The position numbers and the translations under genes were made by a program. Shown one piece after another: positions 17,381-25,989 of a DNA stretch of 64,000 nt. A model generated the notes under the pieces. It was not told the origin of the DNA. It saw nothing but the letters and a program-made list of their open reading frames with translations, and searched no databases. Location: NCBI RefSeq assembly GCF_019802345.1, contig NZ_JAINDZ010000001.1, positions 248,001 to 312,000 on the forward strand, given 5' to 3'. Source of the stretch: Methylosinus sp. Sm6 (GTDB taxonomy: Bacteria > Pseudomonadota > Alphaproteobacteria > Rhizobiales > Beijerinckiaceae). Each line of letters opens with the position of its first letter. Within the stretch, counting starts at the first letter, position 1.

Positions 17381-18982
17381 TCACGATGGAGGTCTCGCGC
17401 GCAAGGCCGCATCGAGCCGTGCGCCGATCCATGCGAAGACGGGGACCGGCCAGCTATTGCCGATCGACGCGTAGCGCGGGCCGTCCGCCGCCGGCTTGCC
17501 GCCGCGCTCGATCGCTGTCCAGCCGTCCGGCACGCCCTGCAGCCGCTCGCATTCGCGCGGCGTCAATCGCCGCACAGCCCAATGCTCGGCGACATAGGAG
17601 CGCGACGAGCCGCCGCTCGCGGCGCGCAGATTGGCGGTGTCGTGCGGGCCTTCGAATTGCGCGCCGCCCTCGCGCCCGCGAAGATCATAGGCGACGGCGT
17701 TCGGCCGGCTGCGTCCGCGAAGCGTCGGCGAAGCGCCCTCGACGACGCCGAGCCCGGCGCGTTCGCCGGCGGAGCCGCCGGAACCCTCGCCGGATCGGTC
17801 AAGACAATCCGACGAAATGCCAAAAGCGACCGCCGGCGGATGCGCGCTCGCCGAGAGCGGATGCGACGGCCCGCCCGGCTGCGGGTTGCAGCGATTATCT
17901 GGACTGGTGATCTGCGTCGTGTCGAAGCAGATCGGCGCCTCGATGATCGGGTTGATGAGGCCCGCGGCGTTGCCGCCTTTCGCGCCCTTGGAGCGCTCCC
18001 AATAGGCGGTCAGAGTGTCCGCGATCTCCGGCGCGATGATGATAAGATTTTCGTCGATCGGATTATTCGAGTGGCCGCCGCTCAAAATCGGCTTCGCAAC
18101 CGGAATCAAATTCTCGGCGGTGTCTGCGTCTCCCCGCCATCCGCCACTGCCCGGAGAGCCCGCGCCAAGAGGGCGGGCAATTCCTTCCCCCGCGCCTCGG
18201 CCCTTCGCAATATCCCCGCACAGGCCTTTGGGCTCAAATAATACCTCGGCGGGATCGGCCCCGCTTCCAAAATCTCCGATAAGGACGATGCGCTCGCGTC
18301 GTTGGGGCACGCCGAAATGTTGAGCGTCGAGAACCCGCCATGCCGCCCGGCCGAGAGGCCCGGCAACCATACCCGCGCGTGGCCATCGTGGCAGATGCGC
18401 GTCGGCCCAAACCATCCATTCTCCACTTTCGCCTCCATCGTCATCGAGGATCTGCTTTCGTCCAGCCTCGCGCCATCGCCATGTGGCGGAGCTTTTTCCG
18501 CGTCGCGGGCGCTCGCCCGGTAGCAGGGGATCATCTGCGCCGACAAGCGCGCCCAGGAAACAGCCGAATGCGTTGTCGTCGAGGGAGAGGACGCCGGGGA
18601 CGTTCTCCCAGATGGCGTTTCGAAGTCCAGCATGGGTGACGAGTTCATGGGCGAGCACCGCAAAGGCGAGAGTGAGATTGCCGCGCGCATCCGCGAGAGA
18701 GCCGCGCCGGCCGGCAATGGAGAAACTTTGGCACGGCGTACCGCCGCAGAGCACATCGACGCGGCCAACGGCGCGCGGATCGATCGTCGTGAAGTCGCCG
18801 AAATTCGGCGGCGCATTGCGCGACAGCGCCTCGCCCGGCAGATTGGAGCCGAAGCGCGCCGCCAGCACGGCGGAGGGAAACGGCGCGATCTCGGCGAAGC
18901 CGGCGGCCGTCCAGCCGAGCGGGCCGAATGCCAGCGACGCCGCCTCTATCCCGGAGCAGACGGAGAAATAGCGGAACATCAC
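17381..18982 (-). CDS. C5 cytosine DNA methyltransferase
   Basis: This 533-residue enzyme transfers methyl from SAM to cytosine C5. Motif I is FSVCSGIEAASLAFGPLG, motif IV GGTPCQSFSIAGRRG (catalytic Cys at residue 84), motif VI the ENV at about 125, motif VIII PQRRERIVLIG, and motifs IX-X RRLTPRECERLQGVPDGW and YASIGNSW. The target-recognition region (about 240-470) is long. It is the last gene of the early leftward block and divergent from hicA, with which it shares an operator-like region. It may protect phage DNA from host restriction. Confidence 0.93.
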   Translation of the reverse strand: MMFRYFSVCSGIEAASLAFGPLGWTAAGFAEIAPFPSAVLAARFGSNLPGEALSRNAPPNFGDFTTIDPRAVGRVDVLCGGTPCQSFSIAGRRGSLADARGNLTLAFAVLAHELVTHAGLRNAIWENVPGVLSLDDNAFGCFLGALVGADDPLLPGERPRRGKSSATWRWREAGRKQILDDDGGESGEWMVWADAHLPRWPRAGMVAGPLGRAAWRVLDAQHFGVPQRRERIVLIGDFGSGADPAEVLFEPKGLCGDIAKGRGAGEGIARPLGAGSPGSGGWRGDADTAENLIPVAKPILSGGHSNNPIDENLIIIAPEIADTLTAYWERSKGAKGGNAAGLINPIIEAPICFDTTQITSPDNRCNPQPGGPSHPLSASAHPPAVAFGISSDCLDRSGEGSGGSAGERAGLGVVEGASPTLRGRSRPNAVAYDLRGREGGAQFEGPHDTANLRAASGGSSRSYVAEHWAVRRLTPRECERLQGVPDGWTAIERGGKPAADGPRYASIGNSWPVPVFAWIGARLDAALRARPPS

Positions 18983-19005
18983 ATCCGCCTCCTACCGCCA
19001 GAAAA

Positions 19006-19063
19006 ATACACACGACTACACAATTCCACTTGACGCCAAACCGTCGTTGTGTAAATATACACA
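19006..19063. promoter_or_regulatory. divergent promoter/operator of hicAB and the methyltransferase
   Basis: TTGACG at 19030-19035 and TAAATA at 19052-19057, 16 bases apart, form a good promoter for hicA. The perfect inverted repeat TGTGTA-AATA-TACACA (19048-19063) covers its -10, fitting a HicB operator. Related TACACA half-sites recur at about 19006-19022 towards the methyltransferase start. Confidence 0.6.
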
Positions 19064-19083
19064 CATCGAACGGAGACGAGACC

Positions 19084-19293
19084 ATGGGCCGCAGCGAGCA
19101 CAGCAACAAGCGCAAGGATGTCGAGAAGCGCCTGCGCGCCGACGGCTGGCGCATCACCCGCAAGGGTCCCGGCGATCATGTGCAATACACGCACCCCGAT
19201 CGTCCCGGCCGCGTCACCGTCGACACCGGGCCGAGCGACATTCCGACCGGAACGCTCCGCTCGATTTACAAGCAAGCCGGCTGGACATGGTGA
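19084..19293 (+). CDS. hicA: HicA-type mRNA interferase toxin
   Basis: This 69-residue toxin has the compact HicA fold: RKDVEKRLRADGWRITRKGP, then GDHVQYTHPDRPGR with the likely catalytic His, and the C-terminal DIPTGTLRSIYKQAG. It cleaves mRNA when free of HicB. The start follows a GGAGACGAG ribosome site. It precedes the antitoxin by 30 bases in a plus-strand pair inserted in a leftward phage operon. Confidence 0.88.
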   Translation: MGRSEHSNKRKDVEKRLRADGWRITRKGPGDHVQYTHPDRPGRVTVDTGPSDIPTGTLRSIYKQAGWTW

Positions 19294-19323
19294 GGGCGCG
19301 AGCCCTCCCGAAAGGAGTGTAAA

Positions 19324-19725
19324 ATGAGCTATGCGATCGCCCTCATTCACGAGGAAAACGGCGCCTTCGGCGTGTCCTTTCCCGATTTCCCCGGCTGCGT
19401 CAGCACGGGCCGCTCGATCGACGAGGCCATGGCCAAGGGCGCCCAGGCGCTGGCCCTGCATGTCTCTGGCATGGTCGAAGACGGCGAGCCGCTCCCGCAA
19501 TTGCGCAGCGTCGCAGAGCTGCGCGCCGATCCGGAGCTCGCCGATTGGTTCGCGGAGGCCACTGTCGCGGCGATCGAGGTGGAGCTGCCGAAGCGCGCCG
19601 TGCGCGTGAACATCTCGATCGACGAGGGGCTGCTCGAGCGCATCGATCGGGCGGCCGCTTCCTCCGGTCAATCGCGCTCGTCTTTTCTGGCCGAAGCGGC
19701 CAAGCGCAGAATCGCGGGCGCGTGA
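19324..19725 (+). CDS. hicB: HicB-type antitoxin with ribbon-helix-helix domain
   Basis: This 133-residue antitoxin has the N-terminal RNase H-like HicB fold (MSYAIALIHEENGAFGVSFPDFPGC, SIDEAMAKGAQALALH) and a C-terminal ribbon-helix-helix DNA-binding domain (VRVNISIDEGLLERIDRAA, then SRSSFLAEAAKRRI). It would bind HicA and repress the hicA promoter. AAGGAG lies 7 bases before the start. Its stop falls exactly where a truncated methyltransferase on the opposite strand ends. Confidence 0.9.
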   Translation: MSYAIALIHEENGAFGVSFPDFPGCVSTGRSIDEAMAKGAQALALHVSGMVEDGEPLPQLRSVAELRADPELADWFAEATVAAIEVELPKRAVRVNISIDEGLLERIDRAAASSGQSRSSFLAEAAKRRIAGA

Positions 19726-19815
19726 AGCGCCGGCGCGATGCAGCCCGAGCGACCAGCCGCCGGCGCCGCCGCAGAACAGATCGATGACGGTGGGCGCGCG
19801 AGGCAAGCTACTCAC
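19726..19815 (-). pseudogene. 5' remnant of a second C5 cytosine methyltransferase
   Basis: A GTG start at 19815 overlaps the stop of the FtsK-like gene (GTGA) and reads PTVIDLFCGGAGGWSLGLHR, a textbook motif I of C5 methyltransferases. Methyltransferase-like sequence stops after about 30 codons, at the hicB stop; beyond that the frame only mirrors hicB. The rest of the gene is gone, apparently replaced by the hicAB segment. Confidence 0.65.
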
Positions 19816-21188
19816 CTTGCGCTCCTAGCTGGCGTAATCAGGATATGTCGTTGACCTGAATGCCTTCTGCGCACATCTATCCCTTTGTTTAACAACGCAC
19901 GATGGTTCCTTTTGATAAACAAACCGATCTGTTGAGCATTAACAAAAACACCATCGCGCTTGTTTATCTCATCGCAGAGTTTAGTTGCGGTTCCGGACCA
20001 CGTTTCACCGCTGTCTACGATTGATTGTAACGCGGTCGTTATACTGCAAGTGTTTTTATCCATATCAATTACGTTTTGTGAAACCATCAATTCGTCGTGC
20101 TTAACACTCTCGAACTTTGATGTAATAGAAAATATATAGCCCTCGGAAACAAATGGGGCTTGCATTCGCACATAGTCTCTTCCCTGCTCAGAAAACAACA
20201 TATCTCCGGCCCCAAGAAGGCATTCCGCCCCCTTGCGGCCTATGATTGTGCGGCTGTCGACGCTTGATGCTAAATGGAACGAAATACGAGTTGGAAAATT
20301 TGCCTTGATAGTTCCTGTTATTACATCTACAGACGGTCTCTGAGTTGCAATCACCAAATGAATTCCAGCAGCGCGACCCATCTGCGCAAGTCTCATTAGA
20401 CTATCATCAACGTCGGCTCCAGAAACAACCATAAGGTCCGCTAATTCGTCTATAATTATAACTATACGGTGCATTTTGTTGCAGTTTGTTATATTGAACG
20501 AGTTGATATTCCTAACACCAGCCTCATTCAGTTTCTGATATCTATTCATCATCTCCGACACAGCCCATCGAAGGCTGCTGATGGCGGATTCGACGCTTGT
20601 GATTATCGGGCAAAGCAAATGCGGTAGCAAACCATACGAAGAAAATTCAACAATCTTCGGGTCAATAATCATTAGACGTAGGCTTTCAAGCTCTTTGTAA
20701 GTTATCAACGACACAATTATTGCGTGAAGAGCTATTGATTTACCGGAACCAGTGGTCCCGGCAATGAGTAAGTGAGGCATGCCAGCGAGGTCAGCCACAA
20801 CCATTTCGCCGCTGGCTTTCATACCAAGGGCGATTGGCAAAGTTTGCGACTTTACAGCAGTTTTGATGTTCTGCTCTACACTCTCGATGTCGAAAAATCT
20901 GCGTTCAAGTTTTGATAACTCAATCGCGACCATGCCCTTTCCGCGCTCGATGAACACACGGCAACTTCGCACCCCCATAACGAGCGCGATGTCATCTGAC
21001 AAAGCGATAACCTTTGAAACTCTCTCTCCTTTTGCCAACATAATGTAAAATATTTGAACACTCGGCCCATCGCAAATATCACTAACCTCTGCTACAATAC
21101 CGAAATCAGCTAAGCGCATCTCGAGTTCGTGAGCTTGTTTTTTCACGAGTATTTCATTGCTATCTATATTCTTGTCGAACGATGTCAT
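19812..21188 (-). CDS. FtsK/SpoIIIE-type DNA translocase, AT-rich
   Basis: This 458-residue protein holds the soluble FtsK motor without membrane part. The alpha domain (residues 25-100) includes GPSVQIFYIMLAKGERVSKV; the beta domain has Walker A AGTTGSGKS, Walker B RIVIIIDELADLM, QMGRAAGIHLVIATQRPSVD and FPTRISFHLASSVDSRTI. In place of the usual gamma domain the last 70 residues (ETWSGTATKLCDEINKR, RALLNKGIDVRRRHSGQR) resemble the winged-helix end of phage primases. Base composition is far more AT-rich than all neighbours, a sign of transfer, yet start and stop are perfectly coupled to the flanking genes. Confidence 0.88.
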   Translation of the reverse strand: MTSFDKNIDSNEILVKKQAHELEMRLADFGIVAEVSDICDGPSVQIFYIMLAKGERVSKVIALSDDIALVMGVRSCRVFIERGKGMVAIELSKLERRFFDIESVEQNIKTAVKSQTLPIALGMKASGEMVVADLAGMPHLLIAGTTGSGKSIALHAIIVSLITYKELESLRLMIIDPKIVEFSSYGLLPHLLCPIITSVESAISSLRWAVSEMMNRYQKLNEAGVRNINSFNITNCNKMHRIVIIIDELADLMVVSGADVDDSLMRLAQMGRAAGIHLVIATQRPSVDVITGTIKANFPTRISFHLASSVDSRTIIGRKGAECLLGAGDMLFSEQGRDYVRMQAPFVSEGYIFSITSKFESVKHDELMVSQNVIDMDKNTCSITTALQSIVDSGETWSGTATKLCDEINKRDGVFVNAQQIGLFIKRNHRALLNKGIDVRRRHSGQRHILITPARSAR

Positions 21189-22912
21189 CCCCCATACCCC
21201 TCCGGATAATCCGTCGCCGCGCGCGCCTTCGCCGGCTCCTCCGGCCGGTCCGGCACGTCATGCAGGCGGCAGTCGAGATAGGAGCGCGCCCGGTCATTGT
21301 CGCGACGAAACAGCTTCGCCATCTCGCGGCCGAACGCCGTCTGCGTCTTCGCCCGCTTGGCGTTGGCGGCGGACCAGCTCACATAGGCCTGATACGCCGT
21401 GCTCGCCGCCACGCGCTCGCCCTCATGCGCCTCCACACAGTCCTTGACGAATTCCCCGATCGGATTCATCTCCTCCTGATATTTCGAGGTCGCCGCGGCG
21501 ATCTCCGGCGCGATGAACAGCCCATGATCGAGATAATCGAGCACGCCGTCGAGCAGCCAGTTCAGAATGCCGCTGCGCTCCTCCAGCAGCTCGGCGACGA
21601 AGCCGTCGAACTCCCTCTCCTCCTCCGGCGGAATCGTCACCGACCAATGCACGACGAGCATGCGCCGCCAGATGCCATTGTCGGTCCCGTCGATCTTGGG
21701 GAAGCCATTGCCGCTCATATGCGGCGTCGCCCTGTTCACGAAGTCGAAATAGCCATCATAGAGATTGCGCACCGCCATCTCGTCGCCGCCGGTGAGCCGC
21801 TTCACGAGGTCCTCGCGCAGCGATTCATCTTCCTTCAGCTCGTCGATCCGCACGAAGCGCTTGCCGAACAGCCGCACGATATCCGGCGAAGCCTGCCCGG
21901 CGCCGCGCTCGCCCTGTCCGAGAATCGTCTCCTTGGGCAGCGAGACGCCATAGGATTTGCCGACGACGCCGGAAATCACCGCGAGAAACACGCTCTTGCC
22001 ATTGGAGCCGAAGCCATGATGAAACATCAGCTTTTGCAGCATCAAGCCAACGAGGCCGAACCCCGCATATTGCCGCACCGTGCGCCGCATGTCGGCGCTC
22101 GGCAGGCAGCGCAGCAGAAAGCCGTCCCACTTCGGCGCCGTCGCGCCGAGATCGAAATCGCAGGGCACGAGCCCGGTCGCATAATCCTCGCGCGCAAAGC
22201 CGCGCCGCACGTCGAGCCGCGCCTCTTTCTTCCCGCCTATATCCTCGACGATCACGCGCAGCGTCGCATTCTGTGTCACGATCAGCATCGTCTCGGCGTT
22301 GAATCCGCCGGGCTCGCGCCGCAGATGCGGCGCCGCCGTCTTCAGCATGGAGACGAGCCGCGCGGAATTTTTCGAGCTCACGGCGAAGCGCCAGCGCGCC
22401 AGCCGCCGCTTCTCCAGCGCCTTCTCCGCCGCCGTGGCGGCCCTGCGCACGGCCTTGGCGCCATCGCTCTCATCGTCGGCGGAGAGATTGTCGGCTTCCT
22501 CGATGACGCGCGCCTCGGCCGGCGTCTGCTGCAGATAGCGCGTCTCCAAGCCGATGCGCCCGCCGATCATCTGCGCCATCATGTTCGCGCGCGCGACGCC
22601 GCCGTAGATGTCCCAATGCCGGCCCTCCCAACCGAGCCACACGCCGCCCTCGACCTCGCCCCGCGCGATCACGACGAGATCGGCGCCGAAATGCTCGATC
22701 AGTCTTTTGCCGTTATCGGTGTCGCTCTGATCGAGCTTCGCGCAGCGCTCGACGACACGCAGATCGACGCCATCGACCTCCTGGTCGGACGGCCCCAGCG
22801 CGTCACAGGCGTCGCCATCGCCCGCGTCATCCGGCTCCGGCGGAGTGGCGCGCACGAGCTGCGGGCCCGCGCCCTCGACCGCATCGGCGATGCGTTTGTA
22901 GGGATCGGTCAC
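21185..22912 (-). CDS. phage SF3 helicase / D5-type primase-helicase
   Basis: This 575-residue protein has a D5_N-like region (QYAGFGLVGLMLQKLMFHHG) leading into Walker A GFGSNGKSVFLAV near residue 300, then Walker B-like KRFVRIDELKEDESL and the sensor region GNGFPKIDGTDNGIWRR. The C-terminal winged segment has YQAYVSWSAANAKRAKTQTA. It would unwind phage DNA at replication start, with the Toprim primase encoded upstream. It overlaps the next gene on both sides by 4 bases. Confidence 0.88.
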   Translation of the reverse strand: MTDPYKRIADAVEGAGPQLVRATPPEPDDAGDGDACDALGPSDQEVDGVDLRVVERCAKLDQSDTDNGKRLIEHFGADLVVIARGEVEGGVWLGWEGRHWDIYGGVARANMMAQMIGGRIGLETRYLQQTPAEARVIEEADNLSADDESDGAKAVRRAATAAEKALEKRRLARWRFAVSSKNSARLVSMLKTAAPHLRREPGGFNAETMLIVTQNATLRVIVEDIGGKKEARLDVRRGFAREDYATGLVPCDFDLGATAPKWDGFLLRCLPSADMRRTVRQYAGFGLVGLMLQKLMFHHGFGSNGKSVFLAVISGVVGKSYGVSLPKETILGQGERGAGQASPDIVRLFGKRFVRIDELKEDESLREDLVKRLTGGDEMAVRNLYDGYFDFVNRATPHMSGNGFPKIDGTDNGIWRRMLVVHWSVTIPPEEEREFDGFVAELLEERSGILNWLLDGVLDYLDHGLFIAPEIAAATSKYQEEMNPIGEFVKDCVEAHEGERVAASTAYQAYVSWSAANAKRAKTQTAFGREMAKLFRRDNDRARSYLDCRLHDVPDRPEEPAKARAATDYPEGYGG

Positions 22913-25425
22913 GCTGCGCTCCTCGGCTCGATTTCATGCAGCAAATCGAACAGGCTCGGTGCGCCGATCTGCCGCTCCGCCGCCTGCAGATATTTCACGC
23001 CGTCGAGAAAATAGGTCGACGACAATTCGACAGCGCGCCCGCGCCGCTTCAAATGCAGCGCGCGATAAGGCACGGTGAACAGCCCTCCAAACGGGTCATA
23101 GACCAGCTCGCCCTCGTCCGAATATCGTCGGATCAGCCGATCGACGATGTCGAACTGCAAAGGGCAGACATGCCGCTCGCGCCCGCTCGCGCTCTGCGCG
23201 CCGTTCAGCGTGCGCATGCGATTCACATCATGCCAGACATTCGGATGACGCGACCCCGGCGCCAGCGCCATGAAGGTCGAGGGCAAGGCGCCGCGACCCT
23301 CCAGCGCCTCGCCGATCCGCACATGCGCCTCATAATCATAGAGCCCGTCGAGCGTCCATCGCGTGAACAGCTTCGTAAGCGCGCCCGGCTCGACGCGCGC
23401 CAGCTCCTCGGGCGTCGCCAGCCGCTCGCCGGATGACCGCCAGAACGCATGCGCATCGACCTGCCAGCGCGCGAGGCTGTAATCCTCGCGCCCGCGCGTC
23501 ACCGGCGCGTCGGCATAGCCGCGTCCGCGATCGCTCTGCGGCTTGCGCATCACCACGACATATTCCGGACAGCCGACGCCCATTTTGGTGGCGTCCTTCA
23601 GCATTTCCGAATAGCCGAGCCGATAGGTCTGATTATTCTCGCGCACCACATCGGTGACGATGGTGATGAGCGCCATATACTGAAAGCCGTGGCGGCGGTA
23701 ATGCTCGATCGTCTCGCAATGAAAGGGCGAGAGCGTCGGCACGCCTTCCCCCGTGACCGATCCGAACAGCACGCGATCCTTGACGTGAATAGCCGCGACG
23801 CGCCCCGGCTTCAACGCTCGCCGCAGCTGCGGCGTCAAGAAATCCATCTGCTCCCAAAAATGTCGATTGTCCTCGGTATGCCCGAAATCATTGTAGCTCG
23901 GCGTATATTCATAATGATTGGCGAACGGGATCGAGGTGACGATCAGATCGAGACTATCATCCTCGAGCCGCCGCGCCTCGTCGACCGTGTCATTATTGGC
24001 GACCTGCCAGCTTTCTCCGGAGGCTTCGACACGCTCGACGCCGATCGTGCGCGCCAGCGTCTCGCTCATCTCGACATCGTTCAATCCATACGTCCGGACG
24101 ATCTCGGTCATGGTCTCCCGCAGCTCCGTGTCACGGTTCCATTTGGCTTGAAGGTCGCGCCATACATGGCGCTCAGTGTCCGCGAAGATGACGTCGACGC
24201 GCACACGCCGCAGCTGCTGGAAGCGCTGGACGCGATGTAGCGCCTGGATAAAGTCGTTGAATTTGTGACTGACGCCACAGAAGATCTCGCGATGGCAGTG
24301 CCGTTGGAAGTTCGGCCCCGAGCCGGCGATGATCGGCTTTGTGGAGAGCCTCTTGCGACGGCCGTCGGCGAAGTCGCGCATGATGTCGCGTCGCTCGTCG
24401 AGGTCCTGCGTCCCATAGACGGAGACGACGCCGGGGACGGCCTTTTCGATCGCGCGACGCTCGTCTTCGAGATCGTGCCAGATCAGAAAATGATCGTCCG
24501 GCGAAGCGGCGACGATCTCAGCTACCTTGGCGATGCGCGCGGGAAGGCTCGCGCGCCGCGCCCGCGCCGTCTGGCCGAGATCGCCGCCCGCCTCGTCCAG
24601 CAGCTGGCCCTGGCCGTCGCGTTCGAAGCGATAGCCGTCGACCGTGGTCGAAACTTCGTGCACGACGAGATCGAGCGGCGGCAGATCATAGCCAGCGTCG
24701 GAATAGCCGAGATCGGACGGCTTCTCGAGAAACACGGCCCAGGAGCCGACCCACAGCCAGAATTCGCGTTCCTTGTGCGGATAAAGCGTGAGATTATTGG
24801 CCTTTGTGGAATCGCGCTGGAAGAAGCGCGTCAGCGCCTGCCCCGTATCCATCACGCCGAGGAAGCCGGCGTAATGGATAAGCTCCTTATAGCGATTGGG
24901 CGAGGGCGTCGCCGTTGCGACGAAACGAAAGCGCACGGACGAGAACAGCGCGAGAAACGTCTGAAACGTCTTCGAGCCATAGGAGCGCAGCACGCTCGCC
25001 TCATCGAGGCTGACTGCGAGGAACTTGTTTGGATCGATCTTGCCGTCGCGCACCGGCTCATAATTGGTGAGATAGAGCCCAGTGTCCTCGCAATCCTCGA
25101 TGCGCCGGATTGCCCGGATCGTGACGCCGAGCATTTCCGCATCGCGGATGATGTCGCCGTGGACGCCATAGGGAGCAACGATTAATCCGCGCCCGCCGAA
25201 GCGCATGGTGACGAGCCGCAGCAGCTCGATCTGCATCACGCTCTTGCCGAGCCCGAAGCGCGCGAAGATCGCTCGCCGCCCTCCGCGCGCCGCCCAGCGC
25301 ACGATCGCGCGCTGATGGCCGAGCAGCAGGGGCGACAATTCGCCGTCGTCGACTTCGAACCCGGTTTTGGGCGCGAGCCGTATCTTCCGCCGCAGGAAGT
25401 CGAGATAGGGGTCGCTCCCGCTCAT
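22909..25425 (-). CDS. SF2 helicase fused to a DNA N-methyltransferase
   Basis: This is an 838-residue two-part enzyme. Residues 1-500 form an SF2/SNF2-like helicase: Walker A ARFGLGKSVMQIE at about 55-67, Walker B-like SLDEASVLRSYGSK, motif III VATATPSPNRYKE, and motif VI FIQALHRVQRFQQL. Residues 560-838 form an amino-methyltransferase: catalytic-type motif TSIPFANHYEYTPSYND in place of (D/S/N)PPY, and SAM-binding YDPFGGLFTVPYRALHL in place of DPFxGSGT. Start at MSGSDPYLDF overlaps the upstream stop. Likely modifies or remodels phage DNA; the target base is unknown. Confidence 0.85.
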   Translation of the reverse strand: MSGSDPYLDFLRRKIRLAPKTGFEVDDGELSPLLLGHQRAIVRWAARGGRRAIFARFGLGKSVMQIELLRLVTMRFGGRGLIVAPYGVHGDIIRDAEMLGVTIRAIRRIEDCEDTGLYLTNYEPVRDGKIDPNKFLAVSLDEASVLRSYGSKTFQTFLALFSSVRFRFVATATPSPNRYKELIHYAGFLGVMDTGQALTRFFQRDSTKANNLTLYPHKEREFWLWVGSWAVFLEKPSDLGYSDAGYDLPPLDLVVHEVSTTVDGYRFERDGQGQLLDEAGGDLGQTARARRASLPARIAKVAEIVAASPDDHFLIWHDLEDERRAIEKAVPGVVSVYGTQDLDERRDIMRDFADGRRKRLSTKPIIAGSGPNFQRHCHREIFCGVSHKFNDFIQALHRVQRFQQLRRVRVDVIFADTERHVWRDLQAKWNRDTELRETMTEIVRTYGLNDVEMSETLARTIGVERVEASGESWQVANNDTVDEARRLEDDSLDLIVTSIPFANHYEYTPSYNDFGHTEDNRHFWEQMDFLTPQLRRALKPGRVAAIHVKDRVLFGSVTGEGVPTLSPFHCETIEHYRRHGFQYMALITIVTDVVRENNQTYRLGYSEMLKDATKMGVGCPEYVVVMRKPQSDRGRGYADAPVTRGREDYSLARWQVDAHAFWRSSGERLATPEELARVEPGALTKLFTRWTLDGLYDYEAHVRIGEALEGRGALPSTFMALAPGSRHPNVWHDVNRMRTLNGAQSASGRERHVCPLQFDIVDRLIRRYSDEGELVYDPFGGLFTVPYRALHLKRRGRAVELSSTYFLDGVKYLQAAERQIGAPSLFDLLHEIEPRSAA

Positions 25426-25778
25426 CCCCGCATCTCCCGCATCAAATCCAGCACATGCCCGGCGAGGCCGCGCGGGCGGCCGGCGCCGTCGCGCGTCATG
25501 GTGCGGGCCAGCGCCTCCAGCGGAGCGCCATATTGCAGGGCGATCGAGATCGCCTTGCCGAGATCGCAGGCGTAGACATCCTGCGCCGTGTCGAGCTTCA
25601 GCCCGTTCAAGAACAGCTCGCCGACGCGCCCATCCGAATAAAGTCCGATCGTCGCCGTGAAGCATGTCCCCTGGAACTCGAAGTCGAAGCTTTCGCCCGC
25701 CCGCCGCCGCGGCAGCGCGCACCGCGCCGCATCGTCATTTTCCATGGCAATGTCCCGATCCACAGGAGAGGAGCACAC
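25422..25778 (-). CDS. TSCPD-like small protein (RNR C-terminal domain type)
   Basis: This 118-residue protein resembles the TSCPD domain found at the end of B12-dependent ribonucleotide reductases: GLYSDGRVGELFLNGLK, then LGKAISIALQYGAPLEALA and TRDGAGRPRGLAGHVLDLM. Here it stands alone without any reductase in the window. The GTG start directly follows the previous stop, with GGTGGA before it; MENDDAARCAL, 11 codons in, is an alternative start. Role unknown; possibly modulates a nucleotide enzyme. Confidence 0.65.
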   Translation of the reverse strand: MCSSPVDRDIAMENDDAARCALPRRRAGESFDFEFQGTCFTATIGLYSDGRVGELFLNGLKLDTAQDVYACDLGKAISIALQYGAPLEALARTMTRDGAGRPRGLAGHVLDLMREMRG

Positions 25779-25988
25779 TCAATCCACCGTATCGGCGCCG
25801 TCCGCCGCCGCCACGCCGGAGCGCTTGGCGAACAGGTCGAGCATCGTCTCGGCGTCGTCCTGTCGCGGCAGCGTCGCCACCAGCCGCTCCGTCCGCTCGA
25901 GGAGCTTCCACTCGCCGCCCTCGAGCACCTTGTGATAGACGCGCGAGCGAATCCCATCCGCCCGCCGAAAGCCCGGCGCCTCGGCCAT
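25779..25988 (-). CDS. small phage protein, unknown
   Basis: This 69-residue protein lies between the primase and the TSCPD-like gene in the coupled operon. It starts MAEAPGFRRADGIRSRVYHK and has a charged middle (EGGEWKLLERTERLV) and an acidic end. It has no membrane segment or recognised fold. Coding frame is supported by tight packing: 1 base separates it from the primase and none from the next gene. Confidence 0.6.
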   Translation of the reverse strand: MAEAPGFRRADGIRSRVYHKVLEGGEWKLLERTERLVATLPRQDDAETMLDLFAKRSGVAAADGADTVD

Positions 25989-25989
25989 G

